Below, piece after piece: positions 40,646-49,726 of a DNA stretch of 64,000 nucleotides. The notes under the pieces are model-generated. The model saw only the letters and a program-made list of their open reading frames with translations. It was not told where the DNA came from and made no database searches. Position numbers and translations under genes: made by a program. The stretch is from Nocardioides jiangsuensis (lineage in GTDB: Bacteria; Actinomycetota; Actinomycetes; Propionibacteriales; Nocardioidaceae): NCBI RefSeq assembly GCF_019679455.1, contig NZ_JAIEZQ010000002.1, forward strand, positions 558,001 through 622,000, read 5' to 3'. The stretch's first letter is position 1, and the number at the start of each line of letters is the position of its first letter.

Positions 40646-41410
40646 CTACCGGCGGCCGACGGACTGGAACCGGGCGAGCGCGGAGCGGGGCGTGTACCGC
40701 GCCACCGCGGTCAGCACCTTGTACCGCCGGCTCGGGACCGAGAGGCTCCGGCCGCGGTCGAGGTCGGCCAGCGCGTCCTGCACCAGCCGGTCCGCGTCGA
40801 GCCACATCCAGGCCGGCGCGGAGCCCTGGCTGACCCCCATCCGCTCGTGGAACTCGGTTCGCACGAAGCCCGGGCACAGCGCCATCGCCCGCACGCCGCG
40901 GTCCCGGTAGGTGAGGTCCAGCCACTCGCTGAACGAGGTCACGTAGGCCTTGGCGGCGCTGTAGGTCCCGCGCGGCAGGAAGCCGGCCACGCTGGACACG
41001 TTCACGATCGCGCCCCCGCCCCGGGCCAGCATCGGCTTCAGGGCGGCGTGGCTGAGCCGCAGCACCGCGGTGACCAGCACGTCGAGCAGCTGCTGCTCGT
41101 CCTCGACGCTGTTCTCGGCGAAGGGCGTCTTGTGGCCGAAGCCGGCGTTGTTCACGAGCAGGGCGACCGGACGGTCGGGGTCGGCGACCCGGGCCTCGAC
41201 GGTGGCCAGGGCGTCGCGGTCGGCCAGGTCGGCCGGGAGCACCTCCACCTCGACGCCGTACGCCTCGCGCAGCTGCGCCGCGAGCGAGTCCAGCCGGTCC
41301 CTGTCACGGGCCACGAGCACCAGGTCGTAGCCGCGCCCGGCCAGCGCGTGCGCGAAGGAGCGGCCGATGCCGGCGGTGGGACCCGTGACGAGAGCGGTGG
41401 GGCGAGACAT
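40646..41410 (-). CDS. Short-chain dehydrogenase/reductase
   Basis: This 254-residue NAD(P)-dependent oxidoreductase has the cofactor loop [31 protein letters not shown] with the catalytic serine, and the Y-S-A-A-K active site. The classical layout suggests an alcohol or ketone substrate, possibly a lipid. ATG 41410 is chosen because [10 protein letters not shown] is the expected start. The divergent ParA-like gene begins 63 bases away. Confidence 0.9.
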   Translation of the reverse strand: MSRPTALVTGPTAGIGRSFAHALAGRGYDLVLVARDRDRLDSLAAQLREAYGVEVEVLPADLADRDALATVEARVADPDRPVALLVNNAGFGHKTPFAENSVEDEQQLLDVLVTAVLRLSHAALKPMLARGGGAIVNVSSVAGFLPRGTYSAAKAYVTSFSEWLDLTYRDRGVRAMALCPGFVRTEFHERMGVSQGSAPAWMWLDADRLVQDALADLDRGRSLSVPSRRYKVLTAVARYTPRSALARFQSVGRR

Positions 41411-41472
41411 GCGCCCAGCATTCCACGGACAAGGGGCGGAACTCCGGCCCCTCTCGGGCACAATGAGAACCG

Positions 41473-42243
41473 ATGACCACCAAGACTCTCGCGATCGCCA
41501 ACCAGAAGGGCGGGGTCGCCAAGACCACGACGGTCGCCTCCCTCGGCGCCGCGCTCGCCGAGCTGGGCCACCGGGTCCTCATCGTCGACCTCGACCCGCA
41601 GGCGTGCCTCACGTTCTCGCTGGGCATCGACCCCGAGGACCTCGAGCTGTCGGTGCACCACGTGCTGACCAAGGGCCTCGACGCCACCGAGGTGATCATC
41701 GAGACCGAGGACGGCGTCGACCTGCTGCCGGCGACGATCGAGCTCGCCCGGGCAGAGGCCGACCTGCTCACCCGGACCGGCCGCGAGTACGTCGTCCGGG
41801 CCAGCCTCGAGGAGCTCACCGACTACGACTGGATCCTCCTGGACTGCCCGCCGTCGCTCGGCGTGCTCACCGTCGCGGCGCTGACCGCGGCCACCGGCGT
41901 GCTGATCCCGTTGCAGTGCGAGACGCTGTCGCACCGCGGGGTCGGCCAGCTGCTCGACACGGTGCACGACGTCCGCCGGTTCACCAACAGGGAGCTCGAG
42001 GTCTGGGGCGTGCTGCCCACCCTGTTCGACGGGCGCACCAACCACGCCCGCGCGGTGCTCGAGACGATCTCGGAGACCTATGACCTCGAGGTCGTCGAGC
42101 CGCCGATCCCGAAGTCGATCCGCTTCGCCGAGGCCCCGGCCGCGGGACGGTCCATCCTGAGCACCACGCGCAGCCACCGCGGCGCCGACGCGTACCGCGA
42201 CGTGGCGGTCAACCTGACGAAACGAGCGGCCTCGGCCACCTAG
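41473..42243 (+). CDS. ParA-family ATPase
   Basis: This 256-residue deviant-Walker ATPase has the loop [42 protein letters not shown] (Walker B) and [15 protein letters not shown]. Such proteins move or position cargo (chromosome, polar or membrane structures), but no parB follows, and it corresponds to the orphan Rv3213c-like gene of mycobacteria by position. The role is therefore open. The stop is followed after 10 bases by an L,D-transpeptidase gene. Confidence 0.9.
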   Translation: MTTKTLAIANQKGGVAKTTTVASLGAALAELGHRVLIVDLDPQACLTFSLGIDPEDLELSVHHVLTKGLDATEVIIETEDGVDLLPATIELARAEADLLTRTGREYVVRASLEELTDYDWILLDCPPSLGVLTVAALTAATGVLIPLQCETLSHRGVGQLLDTVHDVRRFTNRELEVWGVLPTLFDGRTNHARAVLETISETYDLEVVEPPIPKSIRFAEAPAAGRSILSTTRSHRGADAYRDVAVNLTKRAASAT

Positions 42244-42253
42244 GATGGTTCCC

Positions 42254-42928
42254 ATGCCAGGGATGCGAGAAGGACCGACCCGGTCGCCGTCCGTGCGACC
42301 GCGTTACTCGCGGATCACCCTGGCCGGCACCTCCGTCCTGGTCACCCTGGTGGCCGTCCTCGGCGGCAGCGGGCTGTTGCCCAGCGGCGAGGGCGTCGAG
42401 GTCGCGTACGCCGCGCCGGCCCGCGACGCCGTCGGCCCCGAGAGCAGCGGCCTCGCGCTGGCCGGTGCCGGGTCGCCGTACCTGATGCGCGCCCCGGAGC
42501 CGGGCGGGATCCTCCCGGTCGACGACACGCTTCCCGAGGACTCGGGGGAGGGACGCCGGGTGGTCTTCGACATGAGCCGGCAGCGGGTGTGGCTGGTCGG
42601 CGGCAACGAGCGGGTCCGCCGCACCTACCTGGTCTCCGGCAGCCTCACCGACAACCTCGGCCCGGGAACCTACGAGGTGTACTCCAAGTCGGTGGACGCG
42701 ATCGGCGTCGACGACTCGGGGACGATGCGGTACATGGTGCGCTTCACCCACGGCGACCGGGCCGCGATCGGCTTCCACGACATCCCGGTCGACGAGGGGC
42801 GCAAGGTGCAGACGCGGGCCCAGCTGGGCACCCCGCAGTCGCACGGCTGCATCCGTCAGTGGCGACCGGACGCCCGGGCCCTCTGGGAGTTCGCTCCCGT
42901 CGGGGCCACGGTCGTCGTCGTCGCCTGA
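42254..42928 (+). CDS. Exported L,D-transpeptidase (YkuD)
   Basis: This 224-residue protein has a basic N-terminus and membrane/signal helix (about 18-40). The YkuD domain follows: RRVVFDMSRQRVWLV, GPGTYEVYSK, IGFHDIP and the catalytic SHGCIR cysteine near residue 200. It should form 3-3 cross-links between DAP residues or attach protein to wall. ATG 42254 is preferred, but ATG 42245 and 42263 are also in frame. It is 10 bases after the ParA-like gene and ends at a strong hairpin. Confidence 0.88.
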   Translation: MPGMREGPTRSPSVRPRYSRITLAGTSVLVTLVAVLGGSGLLPSGEGVEVAYAAPARDAVGPESSGLALAGAGSPYLMRAPEPGGILPVDDTLPEDSGEGRRVVFDMSRQRVWLVGGNERVRRTYLVSGSLTDNLGPGTYEVYSKSVDAIGVDDSGTMRYMVRFTHGDRAAIGFHDIPVDEGRKVQTRAQLGTPQSHGCIRQWRPDARALWEFAPVGATVVVVA

Positions 42929-42958
42929 CGCGTCACTTCTTCTTCTGCTCCTGCTGCA

Positions 42959-42984
42959 CCGCCGGGACCGGCTGGTCCCGGCGG
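42959..42984. terminator. Bidirectional hairpin between transpeptidase and helicase genes
   Basis: An 11-bp perfect stem (CCGCCGGGACC 42959-42969, GGTCCCGGCGG 42974-42984) with a GGCT loop lies in the 63-base convergent gap. The helicase stop is only 8 bases away, so it can end both transcripts. A T-rich ACTTCTTCTTCTG precedes it, reading as A-rich on the minus strand. Confidence 0.75.
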
Positions 42985-42991
42985 CGGCGTG

Positions 42992-44479
42992 TCACTCCGA
43001 GGAGGACGCGGCGGCCGCGGACGAGCCGCCCCGGGAACGCCGGCGGTTCCGGTTGCGGCGTGGCTTCGAGGTGCCCTCACCGGTCGCCGTCTCCGCGGTG
43101 TCCGACGCGGTCGAGGCGGTGCCGGACGATGTGCCGTCACCCTGCGCGGGCTTGCCGCCGCGGGTGCGGGTGCGGTTCCGGTCACGACGCGGCCGGTCGG
43201 CGCGCTCCTCGCGGGGCTTGCGCTCCTCGGCCGGCTTCTCCGGGACCAGGCGGCCCTTGGTGCCGGGGACGATGCCCTGGTCGTGGAAGAAGTGCTCGGA
43301 GGTGGAGTAGGTCTCGACCGGCTCCTCGAAGGGCAGGTCGAGCACCTTGTTGATCGTCTTCCAGCGGGTCACGTCGGCCCAGTCGACGAACGTGATCGCG
43401 ATCCCGGTGGCGCCGGCGCGGCCGGTGCGGCCGATGCGGTGCACGTAGGTCTTCTCGTCCTCGGGGCAGCTGTAGTTGATGACGTGGGTGACGCCCTCGA
43501 CGTCGATGCCGCGGGCGGCGACGTCGGTGGCCACGAGCACCTTGAGCTTGCCGTCGCGGAACTTCGCCAGCGCCTTCTCCCGCGCCACCTGCTGCATGTC
43601 GCCGTGCAGGGGGCTGCTCGGGAAGCCGCGGTCGGCGAGGTCGTCGGCCACCCGCTGCGCCTGGCGCTTGGTGCGGGTGAAGACGATGGTCAGCCCGGAG
43701 TTCTCGGCCTGCAGGATGCGGGCGATCATCTCCGGCTTGTCCAGGTCGTGCACCTGGTAGATGAACTGGGCGGTCGCCGGCACGGTCTGCTGCGCGTCGC
43801 CGGACTCGGCCCGGATGTTCATCGGGTGGCGCATGTGCGTGCGCGCCAGCGCGACGATCGCCGAGGGCATGGTCGCCGAGAACAGCATGGTCTGCCGGGT
43901 CTCGGGGGTCTTGGCGATGAGCCGCTCCATGTCGGGCAGGAAGCCCAGGTCGAGCATCTCGTCGGCCTCGTCGAGGACCAGGCACTTGACGTGCGAGAGG
44001 TCCAGCGCGCGGCGGTTGGCCAGGTCGAGCAGACGGCCGGGGGTGCCCACGACGATGTCCACGCCGGACTCGAGGGCGTCGAGCTGCGGCTCGTAGCCCA
44101 CGCCGCCGTACACGGTGAGGGTGCGGGTGCCGCGGTCGGCGCCGGCGAGCTTGAGGTCGTTGGAGACCTGGAGCGCGAGCTCACGGGTCGGCGCGATGAC
44201 CAGCGCCTGCGGCTTCCCGGGGGCGGCCAGGTCGAGGTAGTCGGGGTCGTGCGGAGCGACCGTGCGCTGCAGGACGGGGATGCCGAACGCGAGCGTCTTG
44301 CCGGTCCCGGTGCGCGCCTGTCCGATGAGGTCGGTGCCCATGAGGGCCACCGAGAGCGTCATCTCCTGGATCGGGAAAGGGGTGGTGATGCCGGCACGCT
44401 CGAGGGCGTCGGCGATCTCGGGGAGCACCCCGAGCTCTCTGAAGGTGGTCAGGGTCTTGCCTGTTCTCTCTACGTCCAT
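42992..44479 (-). CDS. rhlE: DEAD-box RNA helicase (RhlE-like)
   Basis: This 495-residue ATP-dependent RNA helicase has the Q motif (FPIQEMTLSVALMG), Walker A ARTGTGKTLAFG, APTRELALQV, LDEADEMLDLGF, FSATMP, and the C-terminal ATDVAARGIDV and HRIGRTGRAG. Residues 390-495 form an Arg/Lys/Gly-rich disordered tail (RPRRDRNRTRTRGG) for RNA binding. A ribosome-assembly or mRNA-turnover role is likely. The position beside the ferritin-like gene matches Rv3211-Rv3210c of M. tuberculosis from memory. Confidence 0.93.
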   Translation of the reverse strand: MDVERTGKTLTTFRELGVLPEIADALERAGITTPFPIQEMTLSVALMGTDLIGQARTGTGKTLAFGIPVLQRTVAPHDPDYLDLAAPGKPQALVIAPTRELALQVSNDLKLAGADRGTRTLTVYGGVGYEPQLDALESGVDIVVGTPGRLLDLANRRALDLSHVKCLVLDEADEMLDLGFLPDMERLIAKTPETRQTMLFSATMPSAIVALARTHMRHPMNIRAESGDAQQTVPATAQFIYQVHDLDKPEMIARILQAENSGLTIVFTRTKRQAQRVADDLADRGFPSSPLHGDMQQVAREKALAKFRDGKLKVLVATDVAARGIDVEGVTHVINYSCPEDEKTYVHRIGRTGRAGATGIAITFVDWADVTRWKTINKVLDLPFEEPVETYSTSEHFFHDQGIVPGTKGRLVPEKPAEERKPREERADRPRRDRNRTRTRGGKPAQGDGTSSGTASTASDTAETATGEGTSKPRRNRNRRRSRGGSSAAAASSSE

Positions 44480-44522
44480 TTCGAAGCAATGGCTCCCCCC
44501 ACTCTATCGGTAGGCTGCCGCC

Positions 44523-45317
44523 ATGACCGACTCGCCGCTCGAGCCCGCTCCTGCGACCCTCGCCCCGGCCGCCGTCCCGACGTCCGGAGCGAGGTCCGTG
44601 CCGACCCCCGCCGACGAGCCCGCGACCCCGGCCGGGGACGTCCCGGTCGCCTTCCAGGACCCGCACTACCGGGCCGCGATCGTCGACCTCCTCGGGGCGA
44701 TCGCCTACGGCGAGATGTCGGCGTTCGACCGGCTCGCGGAGGACGCCAAGATGGCGCCCACCCTCGAGGACAAGGCCGAGCTGGCGGCGATGGCGTCGCG
44801 GGAGTTCGGCCACTTCGACCGGCTGCGCACCCGGCTCACCGGGCTCGGCGCCGACGCCTACGAGGCGATGACCCCGTTCCAGCAGCCGATCGACAGCTTC
44901 CACGCGCACACCGCGCCGCGGGACTGGCTCGAGGGGCTGGTCAAGGCGTACGTCGGCGACGGGCTCGCCGCGGACTTCTACCGGGAGGTCGCCGCGTTCG
45001 TCGACAGCGAGACCCGCACCCTGATCATCGAGAGCCTCGAGGACTCCGGCCAGGCCGAGTTCGTCGTGGACCGGGTGCGCAAGGCGATCCGGGCCGACCA
45101 TCGGGTCGGCGGACGGCTCGCGCTGTGGGGCCGGCGGCTGATGGGGGAGGCGCTGACCCAGGCCCAGCGGGTCGCCGCCGAGCGGGACGCGCTGTCCGCT
45201 CTGCTCGCCGGGGGCGTGGACCGGCCGGGCATGGACCTCGCCGCGATCGGGCGGATGTTCACCCGGCTGACCGAGAACCACGACGCGCGGATGGACGCGC
45301 TGGGCCTCGCCCCCTGA
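44523..45317 (+). CDS. Ferritin-like-fold protein (MiaE-type)
   Basis: This 264-residue protein has a disordered Pro/Ala-rich N-terminus (1-45) and a helical bundle. Glutamate/histidine pairs occur in the pattern expected for a di-iron ferritin-like site (AYGEMSAFDRLAEDA, AAMASREFGHFDRL, DFYREVAAFVD, RVRKAIRADHR). Relatives include tRNA hydroxylase MiaE, but function in actinobacteria is unproven. It corresponds to the Rv3210c-like gene beside the DEAD helicase. The ATG is 43 bases from the divergent helicase start. Confidence 0.85.
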   Translation: MTDSPLEPAPATLAPAAVPTSGARSVPTPADEPATPAGDVPVAFQDPHYRAAIVDLLGAIAYGEMSAFDRLAEDAKMAPTLEDKAELAAMASREFGHFDRLRTRLTGLGADAYEAMTPFQQPIDSFHAHTAPRDWLEGLVKAYVGDGLAADFYREVAAFVDSETRTLIIESLEDSGQAEFVVDRVRKAIRADHRVGGRLALWGRRLMGEALTQAQRVAAERDALSALLAGGVDRPGMDLAAIGRMFTRLTENHDARMDALGLAP

Positions 45318-45337
45318 GCGACCCCGTTTCGAGCACG

Positions 45338-45370
45338 AGAGAGCCCCCGGCCGCTGGCCGGGGGCTCTCT
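45338..45370 (+). terminator. Terminator hairpin after the ferritin-like gene
   Basis: A 15-bp perfect stem (AGAGAGCCCCCGGCC at 45338-45352 with 45356-45370) has a GCT loop, 20 bases after the stop. It also lies 38 bases from the end of the converging GlsB gene and may serve both. Confidence 0.85.
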
Positions 45371-45407
45371 GCTGACCGGTGTCTGTCAGACCTCAGGGGT
45401 GGGGCTG

Positions 45408-45689
45408 TCAGACCTTGCGGGTCGTGTTCCTGCCGGTGACCGTCGATGCGATGATCACGAGCACCACTGCCGTCAGGACCGCGACGATGCCCTGGACCCA
45501 GTCGAGCCCGGCGCTGCCGTCACCGCCGAAGGCGGAGTAGATGAAGCCGCCGATGATCATGCCGCCGATACCGCAGACGATCGTGAGCCACAGCGGGATG
45601 TTGTCCTTGTCGCCCGGTGCGATGAACTTGCCGAGCAGTCCGACGATGGCGCCGACGACGAGGTAGAAGAGAATCGTTCCGAGATCCAT
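45408..45689 (-). CDS. GlsB/YeaQ/YmgE stress-type membrane protein
   Basis: This 93-residue protein has three membrane helices (about 5-20, 32-53 and 63-84) and glycine-rich packing (GAIVGLLGKFIAPG; GIGGMIIGGFIYSAFG), the pattern of the GlsB/YeaQ transglycosylase-associated family. Members are induced by general stress; the molecular role is unclear. A GGTT-N16-GGGTAC sequence upstream resembles a SigB/SigF-type promoter, in line with stress induction. It is monocistronic and bounded by a hairpin at its 3' end. Confidence 0.9.
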   Translation of the reverse strand: MDLGTILFYLVVGAIVGLLGKFIAPGDKDNIPLWLTIVCGIGGMIIGGFIYSAFGGDGSAGLDWVQGIVAVLTAVVLVIIASTVTGRNTTRKV

Positions 45690-45748
45690 GCTGACACCTC
45701 TTTTCAGTCTTCCCGCGGCGCGTGATTGCGCCCGGGGGGTGCTGCTAG

Positions 45749-45774
45749 GTACCCGCTTCGATGATCCTCCAACC
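45749..45774 (-). promoter_or_regulatory. Candidate general-stress (SigB/SigF-type) promoter of the GlsB gene
   Basis: On the minus strand GGTTGG (45774-45769) is followed after 14 bases by GGGTAC (45754-45749). This matches the actinobacterial SigB/SigF pattern G-x-T-T, 14-16 bases, GGGTAC/T. The start codon is about 60 bases downstream. Confidence 0.5.
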
Positions 45775-45855
45775 CCTGCAGTTCACAAAGGACTGCGAGG
45801 TCAAATGTCCGTCGCGCCGCGGCGCCGGCAGGCGGCCCGTCGTACGGCGGGGAGG

Positions 45856-46080
45856 TCAGGAGCGGAAGCCGACCTGACCGACGACCGGGGAACCGAGCTC
45901 GAGGTAGGCGAGCTTGTCCTTGGGGACCAGCACCTTGCGGCCCTTGCTGTCCGCGAGCACGATCACCGCGCTGTCGCCCTCGAGGGCCTTCGAGACCAGT
46001 CCCTCGATCTCCTCACCGGACAGGTCCGAGTCGATGACCAGCTCGCGGTTGGCGTTCTGTACGCCGATCTTGACCTCCAT
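45856..46080 (-). CDS. DUF3107 protein (Rv3208A/TB9.4-like)
   Basis: This 74-residue conserved actinobacterial protein reads MEVKIGVQNANRELVIDSDL and ends in a lysine-rich strand VLVPKDKLAYLELG. It is a small beta/alpha protein without cysteines or a membrane part; its function is unknown. GAGGAGG about 8 bases before the ATG sets the start; longer in-frame starts are unsupported. It is adjacent to the TetR gene, the same order as Rv3208A-Rv3208. Confidence 0.9.
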   Translation of the reverse strand: MEVKIGVQNANRELVIDSDLSGEEIEGLVSKALEGDSAVIVLADSKGRKVLVPKDKLAYLELGSPVVGQVGFRS

Positions 46081-46243
46081 CGGAGGACCTCCTCGTTGCA
46101 TCGCGCCGGCGGGGCCGGGCGCTCGTTGGCCGGGTGGCAGGGGCCGGGTCCGGGTCGGTCCGCCGCAGCGGTCCGGGACCTGCCCGCGTACGGCGACCCT
46201 ATCGCCGTCCCGCAACCGGGGGCACGACCGGAGCCGCGCGGGA

Positions 46244-46873
46244 CTAGGAGGGCTCGTCGGTGCGGGGGAACCCGCGGATGCCGCGCCAGGCCAGGCTCGA
46301 CACGAGCTGGGCGGCGTCGGCCTTGTGGATGTCCCGCGGGTCGTCGAGCCAGAACCGCGCGCTGACCTGGGCCATGCCGACCAGCGACACCGCCAGCAGG
46401 CGGGACTGCTCGTCGGGCAGGCCGGTGTCCTCGTGGATGACCGTGGCGATCTCGGAGGCGCACTCGGTGGTGACCCGGTCGACCCGCTCCCGCACGGCCG
46501 GCTCGTTGGTGAGGTCGGACTCGAAGACCAGCCGGAACGCGCCCTGCGCGTCGGCGACGTAGTCGTAGAAGACGTGCATGGTGGCGGCGACGCGCTGCTT
46601 GTTGTCCTCCGTGGACTTTAGCGCCTCGCGGGTGGCGTCGATGATCGTGTCGCAGGACTGGTCGAGCAGCGCGAGGTAGAGCTCGAGCTTGCCCGGGAAG
46701 TGCTGGTAGAGCACCGGCTTGGAGACGCCGGCGCGGTCGGCGATGTCGTCCATCGCCGCGGCGTGGTAGCCCTGGGCGACGAAGACACCGAGCGCGGAGT
46801 CGAGAAGCTGGGCGCGGCGTGCGTTGCGCGGCATCCGCCCGGTGCGCGGCTTCTGGTCGTCGATGGTGCTCAA
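46244..46873 (-). CDS. TetR-family regulator
   Basis: This 209-residue repressor-type regulator has an N-terminal helix-turn-helix in RRAQLLDSALGVFVAQGYHA and MDDIADRAGVSKPVLYQHFP at about residues 18-60, and a helical ligand domain behind it. The start is TTG 46873 with GAGAGG 9 bases upstream; ATG 46834 is the alternative. It corresponds to Rv3208-type regulators in the same neighbourhood. Its target could be the 467-base divergent region shared with moeZ; this is inferred. Confidence 0.9.
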   Translation of the reverse strand: MSTIDDQKPRTGRMPRNARRAQLLDSALGVFVAQGYHAAAMDDIADRAGVSKPVLYQHFPGKLELYLALLDQSCDTIIDATREALKSTEDNKQRVAATMHVFYDYVADAQGAFRLVFESDLTNEPAVRERVDRVTTECASEIATVIHEDTGLPDEQSRLLAVSLVGMAQVSARFWLDDPRDIHKADAAQLVSSLAWRGIRGFPRTDEPS

Positions 46874-47340
46874 GTGCTGGCCTCTCACCCTGGTTCGGTC
46901 TCCGGAGAAGCCTACTCCGCGGTAGCCGGTGACCCCGCGTCCCTCTCCCGGCGTGGACGTCTCACCGGCTCCGCCGGGGTGAACCGGACATTGCCACGCG
47001 GAAGCCCCCGAGCGGCTCCGGGGCCCCGGAGATTTTCCTTGCCGAGGCTTCCCGGCCGGGAGCAGAGTGCGATCGGAGCGCGTTCCACCACCCGTCCGAG
47101 GAGGTCGTCCCCCCGGGGCCTCAGCGGACCCCCACGGCCCTCGCGCCACCCCCCAGGTGGCCGCGGGGTCGTGGCGGGGCCGGACGCGCGGCCGGGGGCG
47201 CGTGCACCCCGTTTCCGCGCCCCGGCCGCGCGTTCCAGATTGCGGGACGCCGTGGGGTTGGTCCACACCGGCGGGGAACATGGAGAGACGTCCTGGTGTT
47301 ACGGAAAGGCACCCCGGACTGTCCACCCTGAGGAGAACTC
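46874..47340. other. 467-base divergent intergenic region
   Basis: I see no supported gene here; open frames in it are incidental to the very high GC content. It separates a TetR regulator from moeZ and must hold both promoters. Complementary GGAAGCC (starting about 46999) and GGCTTCC (about 47044) flank a GC-rich hairpin-capable section. AGGAGAACTC just before 47341 is the moeZ ribosome site. No clear TetR operator palindrome was found. Confidence 0.5.
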
Positions 47341-48531
47341 GTGTCCCTTCCCCCACTCGTCGAGCCTGCCGAGGAGCTCACGATCGACGAGGTGCGGCGC
47401 TACAGCCGGCACCTGATCATCCCCGACGTCGGCATGTCGGGTCAGAAGCGGCTCAAGAACGCGAAGGTCCTGGTCATCGGCGCCGGCGGCCTCGGCAGCC
47501 CCGCGCTGCTCTACCTCGCCGCCGCCGGTGTCGGCACGATCGGCATCGCGGAGTTCGACGAGGTCGACGAGTCGAACCTGCAGCGGCAGATCATCCACGG
47601 CCAGAGCGACATCGGGAAGTCCAAGGCGCTCTCGGCCAAGGAGTCGATCGCCGAGGCGAACCCCTACGTGAACGTGATCCTGCACGACGAGCGTCTCGAC
47701 AACGACAACGTGATGGGGATCTTCGAGCAGTACGACCTCATCGTCGACGGCACCGACAACTTCGCGACCCGCTACATGGTCAACGACGCCGCCGTCCTGC
47801 TGAAGAAGCCCTACGTCTGGGGCTCGATCTACCGCTTCGACGGCCAGGCCTCGGTCTTCTGGGCCGAGAACGGCCCGTGCTACCGCTGCCTCTACCCCGA
47901 GCCCCCGCCGCCGGGCATGGTCCCGTCGTGCGCCGAGGGCGGCGTGCTCGGCGTGCTCTGCGCGTCGATCGGCTCGATCCAGGTCAACGAGGCCATCAAG
48001 CTCATCACCGGCATCGGCGAGCCGCTGCTCGGCAAGCTGATGATCTACGACGCCCTCGAGATGGAGTACCGCAAGCTGGCAGTCCGCAAGGACCCCAACT
48101 GCGCGATCTGCGGCGAGAACCCCACGGTCACCGAGCTGATCGACTACGACACGTTCTGCGGTGCGATCAGCACCGAGGCGGCCGACGCCGCCGCGGACGC
48201 GACGATCTCGGTCACGCAGCTCGAGACCATGCTCAAGGAGCGCGACAACGGAGAGCGCGACTTCGTGCTCGTCGACGTCCGCGAGCCCAACGAGTTCGAG
48301 ATCAACCGGATCCCCGGCTCGGTCCTGATCCCCAAGGGCGACTTCCTCAACGGGACCGCGCTCGAGAAGCTGTCGCAGGACAAGCCGGTCGTGCTGCACT
48401 GCAAGTCCGGGGTGCGCTCCGCCGAGGCGCTCGCGGTGCTCAAGGGCGCCGGGTACGGCGACGCGGTGCACGTCGGTGGCGGCGTGGTCGCCTGGGTCAA
48501 CCAGATCGACCCGTCGCAGCCGTCGTACTGA
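47341..48531 (+). CDS. moeZ: MoeZ: adenylyltransferase/sulfurtransferase
   Basis: This 396-residue protein joins a ThiF/MoeB E1-like domain (1-270) to a rhodanese domain (300-390). The E1 part has the ATP loop VIGAGGLGSP, FDEVDESNLQRQ, and zinc-type cysteine pairs in CYRCLYP and CAICGENP. The rhodanese active cysteine lies in VVLHCKSGVRSAEAL. It activates ubiquitin-like sulfur carriers and transfers sulfur for molybdopterin, thiamine and some amino acid routes in actinobacteria. The GTG start has AGGAG upstream. A strong terminator follows. Confidence 0.95.
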   Translation: MSLPPLVEPAEELTIDEVRRYSRHLIIPDVGMSGQKRLKNAKVLVIGAGGLGSPALLYLAAAGVGTIGIAEFDEVDESNLQRQIIHGQSDIGKSKALSAKESIAEANPYVNVILHDERLDNDNVMGIFEQYDLIVDGTDNFATRYMVNDAAVLLKKPYVWGSIYRFDGQASVFWAENGPCYRCLYPEPPPPGMVPSCAEGGVLGVLCASIGSIQVNEAIKLITGIGEPLLGKLMIYDALEMEYRKLAVRKDPNCAICGENPTVTELIDYDTFCGAISTEAADAAADATISVTQLETMLKERDNGERDFVLVDVREPNEFEINRIPGSVLIPKGDFLNGTALEKLSQDKPVVLHCKSGVRSAEALAVLKGAGYGDAVHVGGGVVAWVNQIDPSQPSY

Positions 48532-48552
48532 CACCACCTCCTCCGAGGCTCC

Positions 48553-48598
48553 ACACGGGCCCGGGACACGGTCGAGAGACCGGGTCCCGGGCCCGTGT
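48553..48598 (+). terminator. Terminator hairpin after moeZ
   Basis: 15-bp perfect arms (ACACGGGCCCGGGAC 48553-48567; 48584-48598) lie 22 bases after the stop. The 16-base loop contains a second small stem (CGGTC/GACCG). Confidence 0.85.
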
Positions 48599-48732
48599 CG
48601 TGCCTGCGGCCGGATCCCACCCGGCTCTTCACCTCGGCTCCACCGCGCCTCCACCCGGCCGTCACCGTGACCTTCGCGGGGCGGGTTCGTTGGGCAGGTC
48701 ACACCCCTGAGGCTCTGGGAAGGAGCTACGAC

Positions 48733-49599
48733 ATGCAGGTAACCCGGACCCGGGCCTGGACGTCCCTCGCCGCGAGCGCGGTCGTCGCCGCCGGCACCGT
48801 CACCGCCACGGCTGCCCCCGGCAGCGCGGCCACCGCGTGGGCCCCCGCCGACACGGCCACGATCCACCCCGGCGTGCAGATGTACACCGAGGGCGCGCAG
48901 TGCACCGCCAACTTCGTCTACACCGACGGCGTCGGCAACGTGTACGTCGGCTACGCCGCGCACTGCGCCGGCACCGGTGAGGCCACCGACACCAACGGCT
49001 GCGACGCCGGCTCCCTCCCGCTGGGCACGAAGGTGGAGTTCGTCGAGGGCGGCAGCCTGGTCAGCGCGGGCGAGACCGTGGGCACCGGCACCCTCGCCTA
49101 CAGCAGCTGGCTGGCCATGCAGGACGCCGGTACCACCGACGAGAACGCCTGCGCCTACAACGACCTCGCCCTGGTCAAGGTGGACCCGGCCTTCGTCGCG
49201 GACGTGAACCCCTCGGTCCCGTTCTGGGGCGGCCCGGCGGGCATCGACAGCGACGGTACGGCGGCCGGCGAGACGGTCTACTCCTACGGCAACTCCAGCC
49301 TCCGCGGTGGCGTCGAGGAGCTCTCGCCGAAGCAGGGCACGAGCCTCGGCACCGAGGGCGACGGGTGGAGCCACCCGGTCTACACGGTGAGCCCGGGCGT
49401 GCCCGGTGACTCCGGCAGCGCCTTCCTCGACGCCGAGGGCAAGGCGCTGGGCACGCTCTCCACGCTGGCGATCGCGCCGCTGGCCGGGTCCAACGGGGTC
49501 GGCGACCTCAGCCACGAGCTCGCGTTCGCGCAGAGCACGTCGGGCATCGCGGGCCTCGAGCTCGCCGCGGGCACCGAGCCGTTCTCCCCGGCTCTCTGA
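48733..49599 (+). CDS. Secreted trypsin-like serine protease
   Basis: This 288-residue exported S1-type protease has a signal peptide to about residue 33 (ASAVVAAGTVTATAAPGSAA). The triad is visible as the AAHC histidine (YAAHCAGTG), an aspartate in YNDLALVKVD and the serine in VPGDSGSAF. Two extra cysteines in the GCDAG and ENACAY segments allow a disulfide. It probably degrades extracellular protein. It stands alone between two hairpins. Catalytic order and spacing are normal. Confidence 0.88.
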   Translation: MQVTRTRAWTSLAASAVVAAGTVTATAAPGSAATAWAPADTATIHPGVQMYTEGAQCTANFVYTDGVGNVYVGYAAHCAGTGEATDTNGCDAGSLPLGTKVEFVEGGSLVSAGETVGTGTLAYSSWLAMQDAGTTDENACAYNDLALVKVDPAFVADVNPSVPFWGGPAGIDSDGTAAGETVYSYGNSSLRGGVEELSPKQGTSLGTEGDGWSHPVYTVSPGVPGDSGSAFLDAEGKALGTLSTLAIAPLAGSNGVGDLSHELAFAQSTSGIAGLELAAGTEPFSPAL

Positions 49600-49615
49600 C
49601 CGCACCGCACCACCG

Positions 49616-49652
49616 GACAGGGCCCAGCCCCGCTGAGGGGCCGGGCCCTGTC
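49616..49652 (+). terminator. Terminator hairpin after the serine protease
   Basis: A 10-bp stem GACAGGGCCC/GGGCCCTGTC (49616-49625 with 49643-49652) encloses an inner GCCCC/GGGGC stem, 17 bases after the stop. Confidence 0.8.
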
Positions 49653-49726
49653 GCATCTCCCCGGGGGCGTGGCCGGGCCCGTTTCGTTGCGCCGGTCCCC
49701 GGCCCGCTCGGCGCTACGCTGCGGGC

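Noticed and set aside
41473-42243. Chromosome partition parA of an origin region
   Set aside because: No parB, parS-like sites, dnaA or DnaA boxes nearby; it matches an orphan ParA-like gene by context.
46874-47340. Extended N-terminus of the TetR gene or a separate small gene in the divergent gap
   Set aside because: The translated extension has no homology-like pattern, and TTG 46873 with GAGAGG fits the normal TetR length.
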